Assembly (NCBI RefSeq): GCF_900141745.1 | Contig: NZ_FSRM01000002.1 | Coordinates: 1,302,001-1,366,000, forward strand | From: Paraburkholderia phenazinium | GTDB lineage: Bacteria > Pseudomonadota > Gammaproteobacteria > Burkholderiales > Burkholderiaceae | DNA: 64,000 bases | Direction of reading: 5' to 3' | Part shown: piece after piece, positions 28,654 to 38,902 of the stretch | Position numbering within the stretch: the stretch's first letter is position 1 | Layout of the letters: every line of letters starts with the position of its first letter | Made by a program: the position numbers and the translations under genes | Notes under the pieces: model-generated | Seen by the model: the letters and a program-made list of their open reading frames with translations, nothing else | Databases searched by the model: none | What the model was told of the DNA's origin: nothing

Positions 28654-29985
28654 ATGGGACATTCCAACGTACCCGGAGGAAGCCGCACGGCCTTCTGGCA
28701 TCACCGCTGGATGCAACTGGCGATCGGCGTCGTGTGCATGGGGCTTGTCGCGAATCTGCAATATGCGTGGACACTGTTCGTCGTACCGATGGACAACGCC
28801 CACCATTGGGGCCAGGCGGCAATCCAGACCGCGTTCACAATCTTCATCGTCACCGAAACCTGGCTTGTGCCCGTCGAGGGTTGGCTCGTCGACAAGTTCG
28901 GGCCGCGCCCGGTTGTGATCGGCGGCTCGCTGTGTGCGGCGCTCGGCTGGATCATCGACGCGCATGCGAGCAGTCTCGCCGAGCTATACGCCGCGGCAGT
29001 GATCGCCGGCATCGGTGCGGGCTGCGTGTACGGCACCTGCGTCGGCACGGCACTCAAATGGTTTCCGGACAAGCGCGGTCTCGCAGCCGGTTTGACCGCG
29101 GCAGGTTTCGGCGCCGGCGCGGCTGTCACCGTAATCCCAATCGCCAACATGATCCAGCGCTCAGGCTACGAGCACACGTTCATGTTCTTCGGCATTTTCC
29201 AGGGCGTCTGCATTCTGCTGCTCGCCACCATGCTGGTACGGCCGAAGCCACCCGCAACCGCGGTCGCAACCAGACGCGTGGTCGCAAGCAAGATCGACTA
29301 CACGCCCGGCGAGATGATCCGCTCGCCGCTCTTCTGGGTGCTGTATCTCATGTTCGTGTTCGTCGCGGCCGGCGGCATCATTGCGACCGCGCAGCTTGGG
29401 CCCATCGCGAAGGAATACGGCTTCGCCAAACTGCCGGTGAATCTGCTGGGCATCACGCTGCCGCTGCTCACGATGACGCTGTCGATCGACAACTTGTGCA
29501 ACGGCTTCACGCGTCCGTTGTGCGGTTTTCTGTCGGACCGCATTGGCCGCGAAAACACGATGTTCATGATCTTTCTCGGCGAAGGTCTCGCGCTGCTGGG
29601 ACTCATGCAGTTCGGCCATAACCCCTACGCATTCATGTTCTTCGCCGCTGCCGTGTTCCTGTGTTGGGGCGAGATCTTCTCGATCTTCCCGGCAACCTGC
29701 GCGGATACGTTCGGCAGCAAATACGCCGCGGCTAATGCGGGAACGCTCTATACCGCGAAAGGTACCGCGTCGATGCTGGTGCCGATCGCGTCGGTGCTGT
29801 CGGCAAACGGCGGCTGGAGCACGGTGTTCATTTCGGCGGCAGTGATCTCGATCACAGCGGCTGTGTCCGCGAAGTTCATCCTCGCCCCGATGAGAAAGCG
29901 CTGGATTGAAAATTCTGGCGCGACGGCCGGTGTGGTCATCGCCGAAGCACGACTGCAGCCATCGCCTGGCGGTTCACCTAAATAA
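28654..29985 (+). CDS. oxlT: Oxalate:formate antiporter (MFS)
   Basis: This 443-residue inner-membrane protein has twelve predicted helices. It opens with WMQLAIGVVCMGLVANLQYAWTLFVVPM and carries the first-loop motif (GWLVDKFGPRPVVIGG). The family resemblance is to OxlT, which brings in oxalate in exchange for formate; the oxc and frc genes that follow make this assignment strong. An AGGAGACGAAAGAC sequence precedes the ATG. It is the first gene of the oxalotrophy operon, 63 bases before oxc. Exchange of divalent oxalate for monovalent formate together with decarboxylation can drive proton uptake. Confidence 0.9.
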   Translation: MGHSNVPGGSRTAFWHHRWMQLAIGVVCMGLVANLQYAWTLFVVPMDNAHHWGQAAIQTAFTIFIVTETWLVPVEGWLVDKFGPRPVVIGGSLCAALGWIIDAHASSLAELYAAAVIAGIGAGCVYGTCVGTALKWFPDKRGLAAGLTAAGFGAGAAVTVIPIANMIQRSGYEHTFMFFGIFQGVCILLLATMLVRPKPPATAVATRRVVASKIDYTPGEMIRSPLFWVLYLMFVFVAAGGIIATAQLGPIAKEYGFAKLPVNLLGITLPLLTMTLSIDNLCNGFTRPLCGFLSDRIGRENTMFMIFLGEGLALLGLMQFGHNPYAFMFFAAAVFLCWGEIFSIFPATCADTFGSKYAAANAGTLYTAKGTASMLVPIASVLSANGGWSTVFISAAVISITAAVSAKFILAPMRKRWIENSGATAGVVIAEARLQPSPGGSPK

Positions 29986-30048
29986 ACCACGACGTGAGCG
30001 CGCCCTCACGACGAATCCCACAAAGCCCCGTGACCAAGGAGACATATC

Positions 30049-31791
30049 ATGGCAGAAGCCGATAGGCCCGCAACAGAAGCGACCCCGAAGCAGGAGATAG
30101 CCCAGACGACCGATGGATTTCATCTCGTCATCGACGCGCTGAAACTGAACGACATCAGCACCATCTTCGGCCTTGTCGGTATCCCGATTACCGACCTGGC
30201 GCGGCTGGCGCAAGCGGAAGGGATGCGTTTCATCGGCTTTCGTCACGAACAGCACGCGGGTAACGCAGCGGCCATTAGCGGCTTCATGACGCAGAAGCCG
30301 GGCATCTGTCTGACGGTGTCGGCACCGGGCTTTCTCAACGGCCTCACGGCGCTCGCCAACGCGACCACCAACTGCTTCCCGATGATCCTGATCAGCGGCT
30401 CGAGCGAGCGCGAAATCGTCGATCTGCAGCAGGGCGATTACGAAGAAATGGATCAGTTGAACGCGGCCAAGCCGTACGCGAAGGCCGCATATCGCGTGCT
30501 GCATGCCGAAGACATCGGCATCGGTGTGGCGCGTGCGATTCGTGCTGCGGTGTCGGGCCGCCCTGGTGGCGTGTATCTGGACTTGCCAGCCAAGCTGCTC
30601 GCGCAAACGCTGGACGCCGTGAAGGCGCAGCAGTCGCTGGTCAAAGTGGTCGACGCCGCGCCACGTCAACTGCCGGCGCCGGAATCGGTCAAGCGTGCAA
30701 TCGACGTATTGAAGAGCGCGAAGCGTCCACTGATCCTGCTCGGCAAGGGGGCAGCGTATGCGCAGGCTGACGCGGAGATCCGCGCGTTCGTCGAGCAAAG
30801 TGGCATTCCATATCTGCCGATGTCGATGGCCAAGGGCCTGTTGCCCGATACGCACGAGCAATCGGCGTCGGCGGCGCGCTCGTTCGTGCTGCAGGAAGCG
30901 GATGTCGTCGTGCTGATCGGCGCGCGTTTGAACTGGCTGCTCTCGCATGGCAAGGGTAAAACGTGGGGCGCAGAGCCGAAGAAGTTTGTTCAGGTTGATA
31001 TTTCGCCGACCGAGATCGACAGCAACGTCGCGATTACCGCGCCGGTGATCGGCGATATCGGCTCGTGCGTGGCGGCATTGAGAGCAGGCCTCGAGGCGGG
31101 ATTTTCGAAGCCGAGCGACGAATGGACCGGCGCGATCGCCGAGCGCAAGAGCAAGAACCTTGCAAAGATGGCTGCCACGCTCGACAAGAACCCGTCGCCG
31201 ATGAATTTCCACAGTGCGCTGCGCGCGATCCGCGATGTACTGAAGACGCGCCCGGACATCAACGTCGTCAACGAGGGCGCGAATACGCTCGACTACGCGC
31301 GCAGCATCATCGACATGTACGAGCCGCGCAAACGCTTCGACTCGGGCACGTGGGGAATCATGGGCATCGGCATGGGCTTCGCGATAGGCGCGGCGGTGAC
31401 GAGTGGCAAACCGGTTGTCGCGATCGAAGGTGACAGCGCGTTCGGTTTCAGCGGCATGGAACTCGAAACCATCTGCCGTTATGACTTGCCTGTTTGCACG
31501 ATCGTATTCAACAACAACGGCGTGTATCGCGGTACCGACGTGAACCCGACGGGCGGCAAGGACGTCGCGCCGACCGTGTTCGTGAAGGGCGCACGCTACG
31601 ACAAGATGATCGAGGCATTTGGCGGTGTCGGCCACCACGCGACCACGCCGGAAGAACTGACCAAGGCGCTGCTTGAAGCAATCGCATCGGGCAAGCCGAC
31701 CTTGATCAATGCCGTCATTGATGAAGCGGCGGGGACCGAAAGCGGCCGCCTGACCAATCTGAATCCGCAAAGCGCGGCAATGAAAAAGTGA
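30049..31791 (+). CDS. oxc: Oxalyl-CoA decarboxylase
   Basis: This 580-residue thiamine-diphosphate enzyme converts oxalyl-CoA to formyl-CoA and CO2. The catalytic glutamate lies in [10 protein letters not shown] (Glu67). The ThDP/Mg motif [19 protein letters not shown], ending with the NNNGVYRG residues, is near 465-495. Length and overall pattern fit Oxc closely. AAGGAGACATATC precedes the ATG, and the gene ends 26 bases before frc. Together with formyl-CoA transferase it runs a cycle in which formyl-CoA donates CoA to the next oxalate. Confidence 0.97.
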   Translation: MAEADRPATEATPKQEIAQTTDGFHLVIDALKLNDISTIFGLVGIPITDLARLAQAEGMRFIGFRHEQHAGNAAAISGFMTQKPGICLTVSAPGFLNGLTALANATTNCFPMILISGSSEREIVDLQQGDYEEMDQLNAAKPYAKAAYRVLHAEDIGIGVARAIRAAVSGRPGGVYLDLPAKLLAQTLDAVKAQQSLVKVVDAAPRQLPAPESVKRAIDVLKSAKRPLILLGKGAAYAQADAEIRAFVEQSGIPYLPMSMAKGLLPDTHEQSASAARSFVLQEADVVVLIGARLNWLLSHGKGKTWGAEPKKFVQVDISPTEIDSNVAITAPVIGDIGSCVAALRAGLEAGFSKPSDEWTGAIAERKSKNLAKMAATLDKNPSPMNFHSALRAIRDVLKTRPDINVVNEGANTLDYARSIIDMYEPRKRFDSGTWGIMGIGMGFAIGAAVTSGKPVVAIEGDSAFGFSGMELETICRYDLPVCTIVFNNNGVYRGTDVNPTGGKDVAPTVFVKGARYDKMIEAFGGVGHHATTPEELTKALLEAIASGKPTLINAVIDEAAGTESGRLTNLNPQSAAMKK

Positions 31792-31817
31792 TCCAGAGTA
31801 ACTACGGAGATACCAAA

Positions 31818-33068
31818 GTGACCAAACCTCTCGAAGGCATCAAGATCATCGACTTCACCCATGTTCAGGCTGGCCCGGCGTGCACCCAGTTGCTCGCGTG
31901 GTTCGGCGCCGACGTGATCAAGGTTGAACGACCGGGTTCGGGCGACGTGACGCGCAATCAGTTGCGCGACATCCCCGACGCCGACGCGCTGTACTTCACG
32001 ATGCTCAACAGCAACAAGAAGTCGCTGACGTTGGACACGAAAAAGCCCGAAGGCAAGGAAGTACTCGAAAGACTGATTCGCGAATCAGACGTGCTAGTCG
32101 AAAATTTTGGGCCGGGCGCGTTGGACCGGATGGGCTTTTCGTGGGAACGCCTGAACGAACTCAATCCGAAGATGATCGTTGCTTCGGTGAAGGGCTTCAG
32201 CGACGGCCATCACTACGACGACCTGAAGGTCTACGAAAACGTCGCGCAATGCGCAGGTGGTGCGGCATCCACCACCGGCTTCTGGGACGGTCCGCCGACC
32301 ATCAGCGCCGCGGCACTCGGCGACAGCAACACCGGCATGCATCTGGCAATCGGCATTCTGACCGCGCTGCTGGGGCGCGACAAAACCGGTAAAGGCCAGA
32401 AGGTCGCGGTGTCGATGCAAGACAGCGTGCTGAACCTGTGCCGCGTGAAGTTGCGGGACCAGCAGCGGCTGGAGCGCGTGGGCTATCTCGAGGAATATCC
32501 GCAGTATCCGCACGGCGAATTCAGCGACGTCGTGCCGCGTGGCGGCAACGCAGGCGGCGGTGGTCAGCCGGGCTGGGTGCTCAAGTGCAAGGGCTGGGAA
32601 ACGGATCCGAACGCGTACATTTACTTTACGATCCAGGGCCATGCGTGGGAGCCGATCTGCAAGGCACTCGGCAAACCCGAATGGATCGATGATCCGGCCT
32701 ACAAGACTGCCGAAGCACGTCAACCGCATATCTTCGAGATCTTCGGAACCATCGAAGCCTGGCTGGCCGACAAGACCAAATTCGAAGCGGTCGACATCTT
32801 GCGCAAGTTCGACATTCCGTGCGCGCCGGTGCTGACGATGAAAGAACTCGCCAACGATCCGTCGTTGCGCGCGAGCGGCACGATCGTCGAAGTGCCGCAC
32901 AAGAAACGCGGCTCGTATCTGACGGTCGGCAGTCCGATCAAGTTCTCGGATATGAAGCCGGAAGTCACCGCGTCCCCCTTGCTCGGCGAACACACGGAGG
33001 AAGTACTGGCGAGCCTTGGCTACAGCAAGCAGGACATCTTCAACCTGCGCGAAGTCAAAGCGGTTTAA
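31818..33068 (+). CDS. frc: Formyl-CoA:oxalate CoA-transferase
   Basis: This 416-residue class III CoA-transferase moves CoA from formyl-CoA to oxalate. The GTG at 31818 is chosen because ACGGAGA stands 8 bases upstream and the product then has the same length as characterised Frc proteins; the frame begins 30 bases earlier, over the oxc stop codon. With this start the catalytic aspartate of GDSNTGMH falls at residue 169, the position known for Frc. Other hallmarks are [20 protein letters not shown] text (here [17 protein letters not shown]) and the glycine loop [13 protein letters not shown] hairpin and a PAS gene follow. Confidence 0.97.
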   Translation: MTKPLEGIKIIDFTHVQAGPACTQLLAWFGADVIKVERPGSGDVTRNQLRDIPDADALYFTMLNSNKKSLTLDTKKPEGKEVLERLIRESDVLVENFGPGALDRMGFSWERLNELNPKMIVASVKGFSDGHHYDDLKVYENVAQCAGGAASTTGFWDGPPTISAAALGDSNTGMHLAIGILTALLGRDKTGKGQKVAVSMQDSVLNLCRVKLRDQQRLERVGYLEEYPQYPHGEFSDVVPRGGNAGGGGQPGWVLKCKGWETDPNAYIYFTIQGHAWEPICKALGKPEWIDDPAYKTAEARQPHIFEIFGTIEAWLADKTKFEAVDILRKFDIPCAPVLTMKELANDPSLRASGTIVEVPHKKRGSYLTVGSPIKFSDMKPEVTASPLLGEHTEEVLASLGYSKQDIFNLREVKAV

Positions 33069-33107
33069 CGGTGCAAGGCAGGCCCATTTTGTATGGTTGG
33101 TCCTGCA

Positions 33108-33135
33108 GATACGGCGTCCCTGGTGGCGCCGTATC
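33108..33135 (+). promoter_or_regulatory. Hairpin between frc and the PAS gene
   Basis: GATACGGCG (33108-33116) pairs perfectly with CGCCGTATC (33127-33135) over a 10-base loop, 39 bases before the PAS gene. It has no T-run, so it may tune the 3' part of the oxalate mRNA or protect its end rather than fully terminate. Confidence 0.4.
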
Positions 33136-33174
33136 CGATTCAAGGGTCTGCGGTTTTACGTTGGGGGGAGCGCT

Positions 33175-33606
33175 ATGCAAACAGCTATCGACTTTCAGCA
33201 ACTCGTCAATGCAATCGGCGACGCGATTATCATTTCCGATGCCGGCGGCAGCATCACATTGTGGAACCCCGCGGCCGAACGCATGTTCGGCTTTACGCAA
33301 AGCGAAGCGCTGGGAAACTCACTGGACCTGATCATTCCGGAACGTTTGCGCGGCCGCCATTGGGACGGATATCACAAGACCATGGCAACGGGCGAAACCC
33401 GCTATGGCAACGACGTACTGCGCGTTCCCGCCACACACAAGGACGGGCGGGCACTGTCGATTGCGTTTACGGTTGCGTTGCTGCATTCGCCGCAGAATGA
33501 GCTTACCGGTATCGTTGCAGTGATCCGTGACGAAACCAGCCGCTTTCAGGAGGATCGCTTGCTGCGCAAGCGCCTTGCGGAACTGGAAGGGGGCGTGGGT
33601 GCGTGA
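33175..33606 (+). CDS. PAS-domain-only protein of the oxalate operon
   Basis: This 143-residue protein consists of a single PAS domain (residues 5-125: LVNAIGDAIIISDAGGSITLWN, then AAERMFGFTQSEALG, then TGIVAVIRDETSRFQEDR) with a short C-terminal helix and no output domain. The frame runs back to 33016, but the ATG at 33175 follows GGGGGGAG. It is 106 bases after frc, likely in the same transcript. It could be a redox, haem or ligand sensor acting through a partner protein, but no ligand residue can be identified. Confidence 0.85.
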   Translation: MQTAIDFQQLVNAIGDAIIISDAGGSITLWNPAAERMFGFTQSEALGNSLDLIIPERLRGRHWDGYHKTMATGETRYGNDVLRVPATHKDGRALSIAFTVALLHSPQNELTGIVAVIRDETSRFQEDRLLRKRLAELEGGVGA

Positions 33607-34069
33607 GTGGAGACTCGGGAGATTGCGGGGGCATGTAGAAATGCTGGGGAACCGGCTATACCCGTTGCGCCATCATCTATTGGAATCGGTACGTGTTTTC
33701 GACGATATCATCATATTGTTAGCTGGCAGTCCAATGCGAAATCCTCTTCTGGCGGCGGTCCCTCTTCTTACCGCAATCGGTTTGCGCTACCACCATCGTC
33801 GTTCATAGGTCTGACTTAAGGGATCGGATACGACTGACCGACGAATCAGGTTACAAGCCGCACGGAGTCCTCACAATATCGGCATCCAAACATCAAAGAT
33901 TCGCTGCCATACGTTCTGCGCGAATTCTTGCAAACCGACGATGGGCATCTATAATTTTTGGACCGAGCAGATTCTGCCGGTCCTGTCTGTGTTGACTGAA
34001 GCCTCATACCGCCAGACTTAGGACGGAGTGAGGCATCCTCGTAAAGACGAGCGTTTGCCGAGGCCTGTC
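33607..34069. other. Intergenic region upstream of the molybdenum oxidoreductase operon
   Basis: About 460 bases without a supported gene. The second half is AT-richer (CATCTATAATTTTTGG near 33947), where TATAAT could be a -10 element for the next operon. No operator was recognised. Confidence 0.4.
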
Positions 34070-34639
34070 ATGAACAACGATTCGTTGACCGCCGTTGCCG
34101 GTCCCGCGACAGACGGCGAGACAATCACGGCGAATGGGCAGCCTGATCCAGAAATGGAAACGCGGTTTGCCCCACGCAGGTGGACGCACGTCCAGATCAA
34201 TGGCGTTGAGCATTCCGTCAACGTGGAAGCAAGGACGACCCTTTTGGATCTGTTGCGCGAACAGGTGCAGTTGACAGGCGCAAAAAAGGGCTGCAACCGC
34301 GGAGAATGCGGCGCTTGCACGGTGTTGATGGATAACCGGCGCGTCAATGCCTGCCTCGTGCTCGCAGTCAGTGCCGATGGCAAGAAAATCACCACGATAG
34401 AGGGATTAGCGAGTGATGGGGTGCTGCATCCCGTCCAGCAGGCCTTCATTGAGCACGATGCCTTCCAGTGTGGTTTTTGTACCTGTGGCCAGATCATGTC
34501 CGCTGTGGGCTGCATTGCCGAGGGACACACCGGTTCCAACGCTGAAATTCGCGAATGGATGAGCGGTAATATCTGTCGCTGTTCTGCGTATCCGCAGATC
34601 GCGGCGGCTGTCGAGGCTGCCGCGAAGGAGATGGGCTGA
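34070..34639 (+). CDS. Aldehyde oxidoreductase [2Fe-2S] subunit (PaoA-like)
   Basis: This 189-residue small subunit of a xanthine-dehydrogenase-family enzyme has an N-terminal plant-type ferredoxin domain with CNRGECGACTVL and a later ACL cysteine. The C-terminal helical domain carries CGFCTCGQ and the NICRCSAYPQI motif, for two [2Fe-2S] clusters. Unlike E. coli PaoA it has no twin-arginine leader, so the enzyme is probably cytoplasmic. The ATG at 34070 follows CCGAGGCC; an upstream GTG at 34028 is possible. Its stop overlaps the start of the FAD subunit gene (TGATG). Confidence 0.92.
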   Translation: MNNDSLTAVAGPATDGETITANGQPDPEMETRFAPRRWTHVQINGVEHSVNVEARTTLLDLLREQVQLTGAKKGCNRGECGACTVLMDNRRVNACLVLAVSADGKKITTIEGLASDGVLHPVQQAFIEHDAFQCGFCTCGQIMSAVGCIAEGHTGSNAEIREWMSGNICRCSAYPQIAAAVEAAAKEMG

Positions 34640-35625
34640 TGCGCGACTTTAGCTATGCCTGCGCGACGACGCGGGCCGATGCCCTGACGCTCGCCCAACT
34701 GCCCGACGCGGCGGTGCTGGCGGGTGGGACTGAACTCCTCAACTGGTTCCGCATCGGGATTACCAAACCTGAACGGGTCGTCGATATCAGCCGTGTGCCT
34801 GAAATGGATCGCATCGAAGCGTTACCATGCGGGGGGCTGCGGATCGGCGCACTTGCCAGGCTTAACGATGTGGCGCAACACGAACGGGTCCGCAACGCTT
34901 ATCCCGTCCTGTCGCAGGCGATTCTGAAATCGGCCTCTGCCCAGTTGCGCAATCTTGCGACTATCGGCGGCAATCCCCTGCAACGTGTACGCTGCGCCTA
35001 CTTCCGTGCCGATGCGCCCACACCGTGCAACAAGCGAGTGGCGGGCTCGGGCTGCGCAGCATTGCACGGCCTGAACGAAAGGCACGCGATCTTCGGCTGG
35101 ACCGACGAATGTGTGGCGGTGCAGCCCTCCGACCCGGCAGTGGCGCTCGCTGCACTGGATGCGGTGATCGTAACCGAGGATGCGCAAGGCGGCGGCCGGC
35201 GCATTCCCGCACGCAGCTTCCATGTGCTGCCCGACGAAAATCCATCCGCACACACCGTGTTGCGTCATGGCGAACTGATCACCAGTATCGAATTAGGTGG
35301 GCCAGCGCCGAAATCTGCATATTTGAAGATTCGGGAGCGGGAGAGTTATGAGTACGCCATCGTGTCCGCGGCGGTAGCGCTCGAACTGGACGGCGACGTG
35401 ATCAACAAGGCTCGCGTTGCTTTGGGGTCCGTAGCAATGCGCCCCTGGCGTCTCGACGAGACAGAGCGACTGCTAGTCGGCGAGCGGCTGGGCTCGGCCG
35501 GCGTCGCGGCTGCGGTAGGGGCAAGCTTTGCCGATGCCCGACCGCTATCGTCCAACGGATACAAGATCGCGCTCGCTCGCAACGCTACGCTTCGCGCCAT
35601 CGAACTCGCGGCGAGTGCGCCATGA
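34639..35625 (+). CDS. Aldehyde oxidoreductase FAD subunit (PaoB-like)
   Basis: This 328-residue medium subunit has FAD-binding LAGGTELLNWFRIG near residue 31 and QLRNLATIGGNPLQR near 107. The insert has four spaced cysteines (RCAYFR, PCNKR, SGCAAL, ECVAV), the arrangement that in PaoB holds an additional [4Fe-4S] cluster, so this belongs to the PaoABC group rather than classical xanthine dehydrogenases. The start overlaps the preceding stop codon, and its end overlaps the next gene by ATGA, showing a tight operon. Confidence 0.92.
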   Translation: MRDFSYACATTRADALTLAQLPDAAVLAGGTELLNWFRIGITKPERVVDISRVPEMDRIEALPCGGLRIGALARLNDVAQHERVRNAYPVLSQAILKSASAQLRNLATIGGNPLQRVRCAYFRADAPTPCNKRVAGSGCAALHGLNERHAIFGWTDECVAVQPSDPAVALAALDAVIVTEDAQGGGRRIPARSFHVLPDENPSAHTVLRHGELITSIELGGPAPKSAYLKIRERESYEYAIVSAAVALELDGDVINKARVALGSVAMRPWRLDETERLLVGERLGSAGVAAAVGASFADARPLSSNGYKIALARNATLRAIELAASAP

Positions 35626-37823
35626 ACCATTCGGGTGAATCGATTGCACGCTTCGACGGTCCGGTAAAGGTGACGGGCGCGGCCCGTTATGCCGGCGACC
35701 AGAATCTGCCAGCACAGCTCTATGCGGTGATGGTATCTGCCACCGTTCCGGCCGGTTGGGTCGAGAAGATCGACGCGCACGAGGCGTTGGCGATGCCCGG
35801 TGTGACGCACGTGCTAACCGCCGCCGACATGCCGAAAGTGCATGCAAGGCTGGCCGACATCAGTGTTCCGCCGCTCGCCACCCGCTTCGTTCCGATGCAG
35901 ACTGACGAAGTCGTTTATGAGGGGCAGCCGGTGGCAATCGTGCTGGCGGAGAGCATCGAAGCGGCCGAGTCAGGTGCGGATTCCGTATGCGTGGACTACC
36001 GAGCCACTTCCTTCATCGTGCCCGACACCGCACCAGCCGAACCGCCTGCGCCGGAGCGGGGTGGCTATTCCCATTCGAGTGCTTTGGAATTTTGCAAGGG
36101 TGATGCGGCGTCGGCTATCGCCGCCGCACCGCTCAGGACGGGTGCCGAGTACATACAGCCGTCTCGCCACGCAAACCCGATGGAGCCGTGCGCCATCCTG
36201 GCAGTCTGGAAGGACAAGCAGCTTACCGTTTACGACTCGGTGCAACACCTGCCGGCGGTTCAAAACACGCTCGCTGCCGCGTTCGGCATCGACCCGGCGT
36301 GGGTCCGGGTAGTTTCCCCGTACACGGGCGGCGGATTCGGTGTGAAAGCGTTCGTCTGGCCGCACGAAATCCTCGCCAGCATGGCGGCCTGGGTGACGCG
36401 TCGGCCAGTCAAACTGGTGCTCAGTCGGCAGAACATGTACGACATGGTCGGATTTCAGCCGCAGATGACGCAAAACGTCGCGTTGGGTGCCAGCGAGGAC
36501 GGCAAACTGCTTGGCATTGTCCACGCGGTCACCAACATCACGAGCGTCACGGAAGATTATGTCGAGTTCGGATCGATCCCGGGACGGTCCTTTTATGCAT
36601 GCGATAACATTTCGACCAGCCAGAAGGTTCGCCGTGGGAATGTCGTGCTGCCGACCTTCATGCGCTCTCCATGGGACGGCCCAGGTTCATGGTCGCTCGG
36701 CTCGGCCATGGACGAACTGGCACGCACGTTGAAGGTCGATCCGCTGGAGTTGCGGCTCGCCAACTACGCTGAAACCGATCCTGAAAGCGGGAAGTCGTGG
36801 TCGTCGAAAAAATTACGAGAGGCCTATAACGAAGGCGCGCGCCGCTTCCGTTGGCAAGACAGGCCAAAGGGCGGTACGCGCGACGGACATTGGCGCATTG
36901 GCTGCGGCCTCGCCGATTGCAGCCAGGGGCAGGCGCGATTCCATACCACCGCGCGAGTACGGCTCAACGCACACGGAATGGCGCGACTGGAATCCAGCTT
37001 CTGCGACATCGGCACTGGTCCCGCCACGGTCTTTCCGCAGATCGTCGCAGAAATCCTGGGCCTGAAGCCAGAGGAAGTCAGCGTTCTGGCAGGTGACACC
37101 TCACTGCCTTATTCGGGGCCGACTTATGGCTCGGGGACGACGATCAGCACAGGCGCGGCGTTGCAGCAGGCGGCGCAAGGGGTGCGCGCGAAGCTCGCGC
37201 GGCTGGCCGGTTGGCCGACGGAAGAGGTGACCATGCGCAACGGGCACATTCTCTATGGCGAAAGGTCGCGCAGCATCCAGTCCGTGTTGGACGAGGCAGG
37301 CGTCTTTGAACTTGTTTGCGACGGCGCCTTCGACCTGCCTGGTGGGGCGCCCGTTGATATGGGTGCTCCGGAATTTCCTGCTCGTACGTTTGGCGTGATC
37401 TTCGTGGAAGTCGCCGTCGATCCGGATCTGGGCCTGCTGCGTTTGCGGCGGGCAACAGGAATCTATAGCGCCGGCCGTATCATTAACCCTCGGACTGCGC
37501 GGTCACAGATGATAGGCGGCATCGTCTGGGGCTGGGGTATGGCGGCGATGGAGGGTAGCCACTTCGAGCCGGCTCTGGGCCGCTGGATTTCGAAAGACCT
37601 GGCCGGCGTTGCGCTGCCCGTGAACGCAGACATTCCGCCGGCCATCGATGTCGGGTTCGTCGACGAATACGACGCCAACTCCGGACCGCTCGGCGCCAAA
37701 GGTATCGGAGAACTCTGCGCCACAGGGGTTGCCGCCGCCGTCGCCAACGCGGTCTACGACGCCATCGGCGTGCGGGTGCGCGAATTACCGATCACACCCA
37801 ATAAGTTGATGGGCGGTTTGTAG
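35622..37823 (+). CDS. Aldehyde oxidoreductase molybdenum-binding subunit (PaoC-like)
   Basis: This 733-residue large subunit has N-terminal FDGPVKVTGAARYAGD, central molybdopterin loops (SPYTGGGFGVKAFVWPHE near 230, GPTYGSGTTISTGAA near 505) and the catalytic glutamate in the closing GAKGIGELCATG near 690-701. It oxidises aldehydes or aromatic aldehydes to acids in PaoABC relatives; the substrate here is unknown. No XdhC/PaoD-type maturation gene lies in the window, so the chaperone must be elsewhere. It is the last gene of the operon; 512 bases of non-coding sequence follow. Confidence 0.93.
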   Translation: MNHSGESIARFDGPVKVTGAARYAGDQNLPAQLYAVMVSATVPAGWVEKIDAHEALAMPGVTHVLTAADMPKVHARLADISVPPLATRFVPMQTDEVVYEGQPVAIVLAESIEAAESGADSVCVDYRATSFIVPDTAPAEPPAPERGGYSHSSALEFCKGDAASAIAAAPLRTGAEYIQPSRHANPMEPCAILAVWKDKQLTVYDSVQHLPAVQNTLAAAFGIDPAWVRVVSPYTGGGFGVKAFVWPHEILASMAAWVTRRPVKLVLSRQNMYDMVGFQPQMTQNVALGASEDGKLLGIVHAVTNITSVTEDYVEFGSIPGRSFYACDNISTSQKVRRGNVVLPTFMRSPWDGPGSWSLGSAMDELARTLKVDPLELRLANYAETDPESGKSWSSKKLREAYNEGARRFRWQDRPKGGTRDGHWRIGCGLADCSQGQARFHTTARVRLNAHGMARLESSFCDIGTGPATVFPQIVAEILGLKPEEVSVLAGDTSLPYSGPTYGSGTTISTGAALQQAAQGVRAKLARLAGWPTEEVTMRNGHILYGERSRSIQSVLDEAGVFELVCDGAFDLPGGAPVDMGAPEFPARTFGVIFVEVAVDPDLGLLRLRRATGIYSAGRIINPRTARSQMIGGIVWGWGMAAMEGSHFEPALGRWISKDLAGVALPVNADIPPAIDVGFVDEYDANSGPLGAKGIGELCATGVAAAVANAVYDAIGVRVRELPITPNKLMGGL

Positions 37824-38335
37824 AAGCTGCCGGTTCCCCGATATGGACATGGGGAGCACGGAGGCCGTTGCGACCCGCCCGCCGTTAGCGATTCATTCCA
37901 TCCATCTTGAGCGCATCCTTGAAGACCTTCTCGCGTCGCCGAAGACCTGACGGCGCGCCGTTACTTGCGACTGTAGGGGGTGTGTCCCGCCTCGGTGTAG
38001 GGCAGAGTTATGCGCGCTCATGTGGACGCCTGCAGAACCGGAGCTTCAGCGCTCACGCGCCAAGACATAGTTTGCGGCGTTTCTGCCGTTCGACTTGACG
38101 CAAAGCGGACCTTCAACCCACCGTTCAGGACGTTGCACGCAGAGCTTAGGGCCGCGCCGAGGCCGCACCCTATTGACGCCTGTCATCGAGCCTTTTATGC
38201 AGATAGTGCCGCTCATGTTTGCCGCTGAACTCCTCAAGCAGCTATTGATTCTGGACGGTCCGAGCGGGCGCATCGAAGGGCCGCATAAGCTGAACCCAAG
38301 GGTCTATCAGTCGGCAAGGTGGATCGACGATGTTC
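37824..38335. other. Non-coding region after the molybdenum enzyme operon
   Basis: About 510 bases with only short frames that have no family resemblance and no start signals. It marks the border between the metabolic region and the accessory stretch. No repeat or element end was identified. Confidence 0.4.
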
Positions 38336-38902
38336 CTAGAATGCGCGAAACAAATCGTCTTTCGGATACGGTAGCGCCAGTTCCGGCATATCGTGCCTTC
38401 CGAAATACTGGGTCGACTTGGTTTCGGAATCGGTGGGCACTCCGGAGCCGCCGATGATTTTGCATTGAAACAGCGTCACTACGTACTCGACATGATCGCC
38501 ACTTGGATATGTGTATCGGAACGATCGCCCGCCGAACACGCCTAGAATGCTGTGAATGCAAACAGCATATCCTGTTTCCTCCATTACCTCTCGGACGATT
38601 GCTTCTTGCGGGCTTTCTCCCAATTCAATTCCGCCGGCTGGCAAACTCCATGCCTCACCTGATGACTTTTCCTGAAGGAGCAGTTTGCCTTCGTGATCGT
38701 GAATCACGGCTGCAACGGAGGGACTCAATATCAAACCACTGCCAACCTTTTTCCTCAGCCGACTGATGTAGCTTTCGTTATCATCGTGCAGCGACACGTT
38801 CGTCCCCAAATGAGTTTGTAGCTGTCCGATTGTCGGCGATTTGTGAGAGGCCGTCGACCGTCTCTTCATGGCCGGGTTGCTCTTGCGGTTGGGGCGGTCC
38901 AT
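38336..38902 (-). CDS. Nudix hydrolase
   Basis: This 188-residue protein has a perfect Nudix box at 90-112 (G-x5-E-x7-REVMEETGY), which binds the metal and cleaves nucleoside-diphosphate-linked compounds. The N-terminal 55 residues are basic and include ISRLRKKVG, as in several (di)nucleoside polyphosphatase-like Nudix proteins. The substrate is not predictable from the box. The ATG at 38902 lacks a clear ribosome binding site; ATG 38869 is an alternative. It is isolated and minus-strand, as are most genes of the following region. Confidence 0.9.
   Translation of the reverse strand: MDRPNRKSNPAMKRRSTASHKSPTIGQLQTHLGTNVSLHDDNESYISRLRKKVGSGLILSPSVAAVIHDHEGKLLLQEKSSGEAWSLPAGGIELGESPQEAIVREVMEETGYAVCIHSILGVFGGRSFRYTYPSGDHVEYVVTLFQCKIIGGSGVPTDSETKSTQYFGRHDMPELALPYPKDDLFRAF

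Noticed and set aside
29974..31770. Long minus-strand open frame opposite oxc
   Set aside because: It mirrors the codon structure of a clear plus-strand enzyme gene in high-GC DNA and has no family resemblance. The same applies to the long minus-strand frames opposite 2973-4106, 4766-5851 and 6123-7358.
33839..33854. 16-base identity CGACGAATCAGGTTAC with 50683-50698
   Set aside because: About one such match is expected by chance in 64 kb, and the flanks do not align.
38095..38457. Plus-strand frame of 120 residues after the molybdenum operon
   Set aside because: Its second half is antisense to the Nudix gene and the first half has no coding character.
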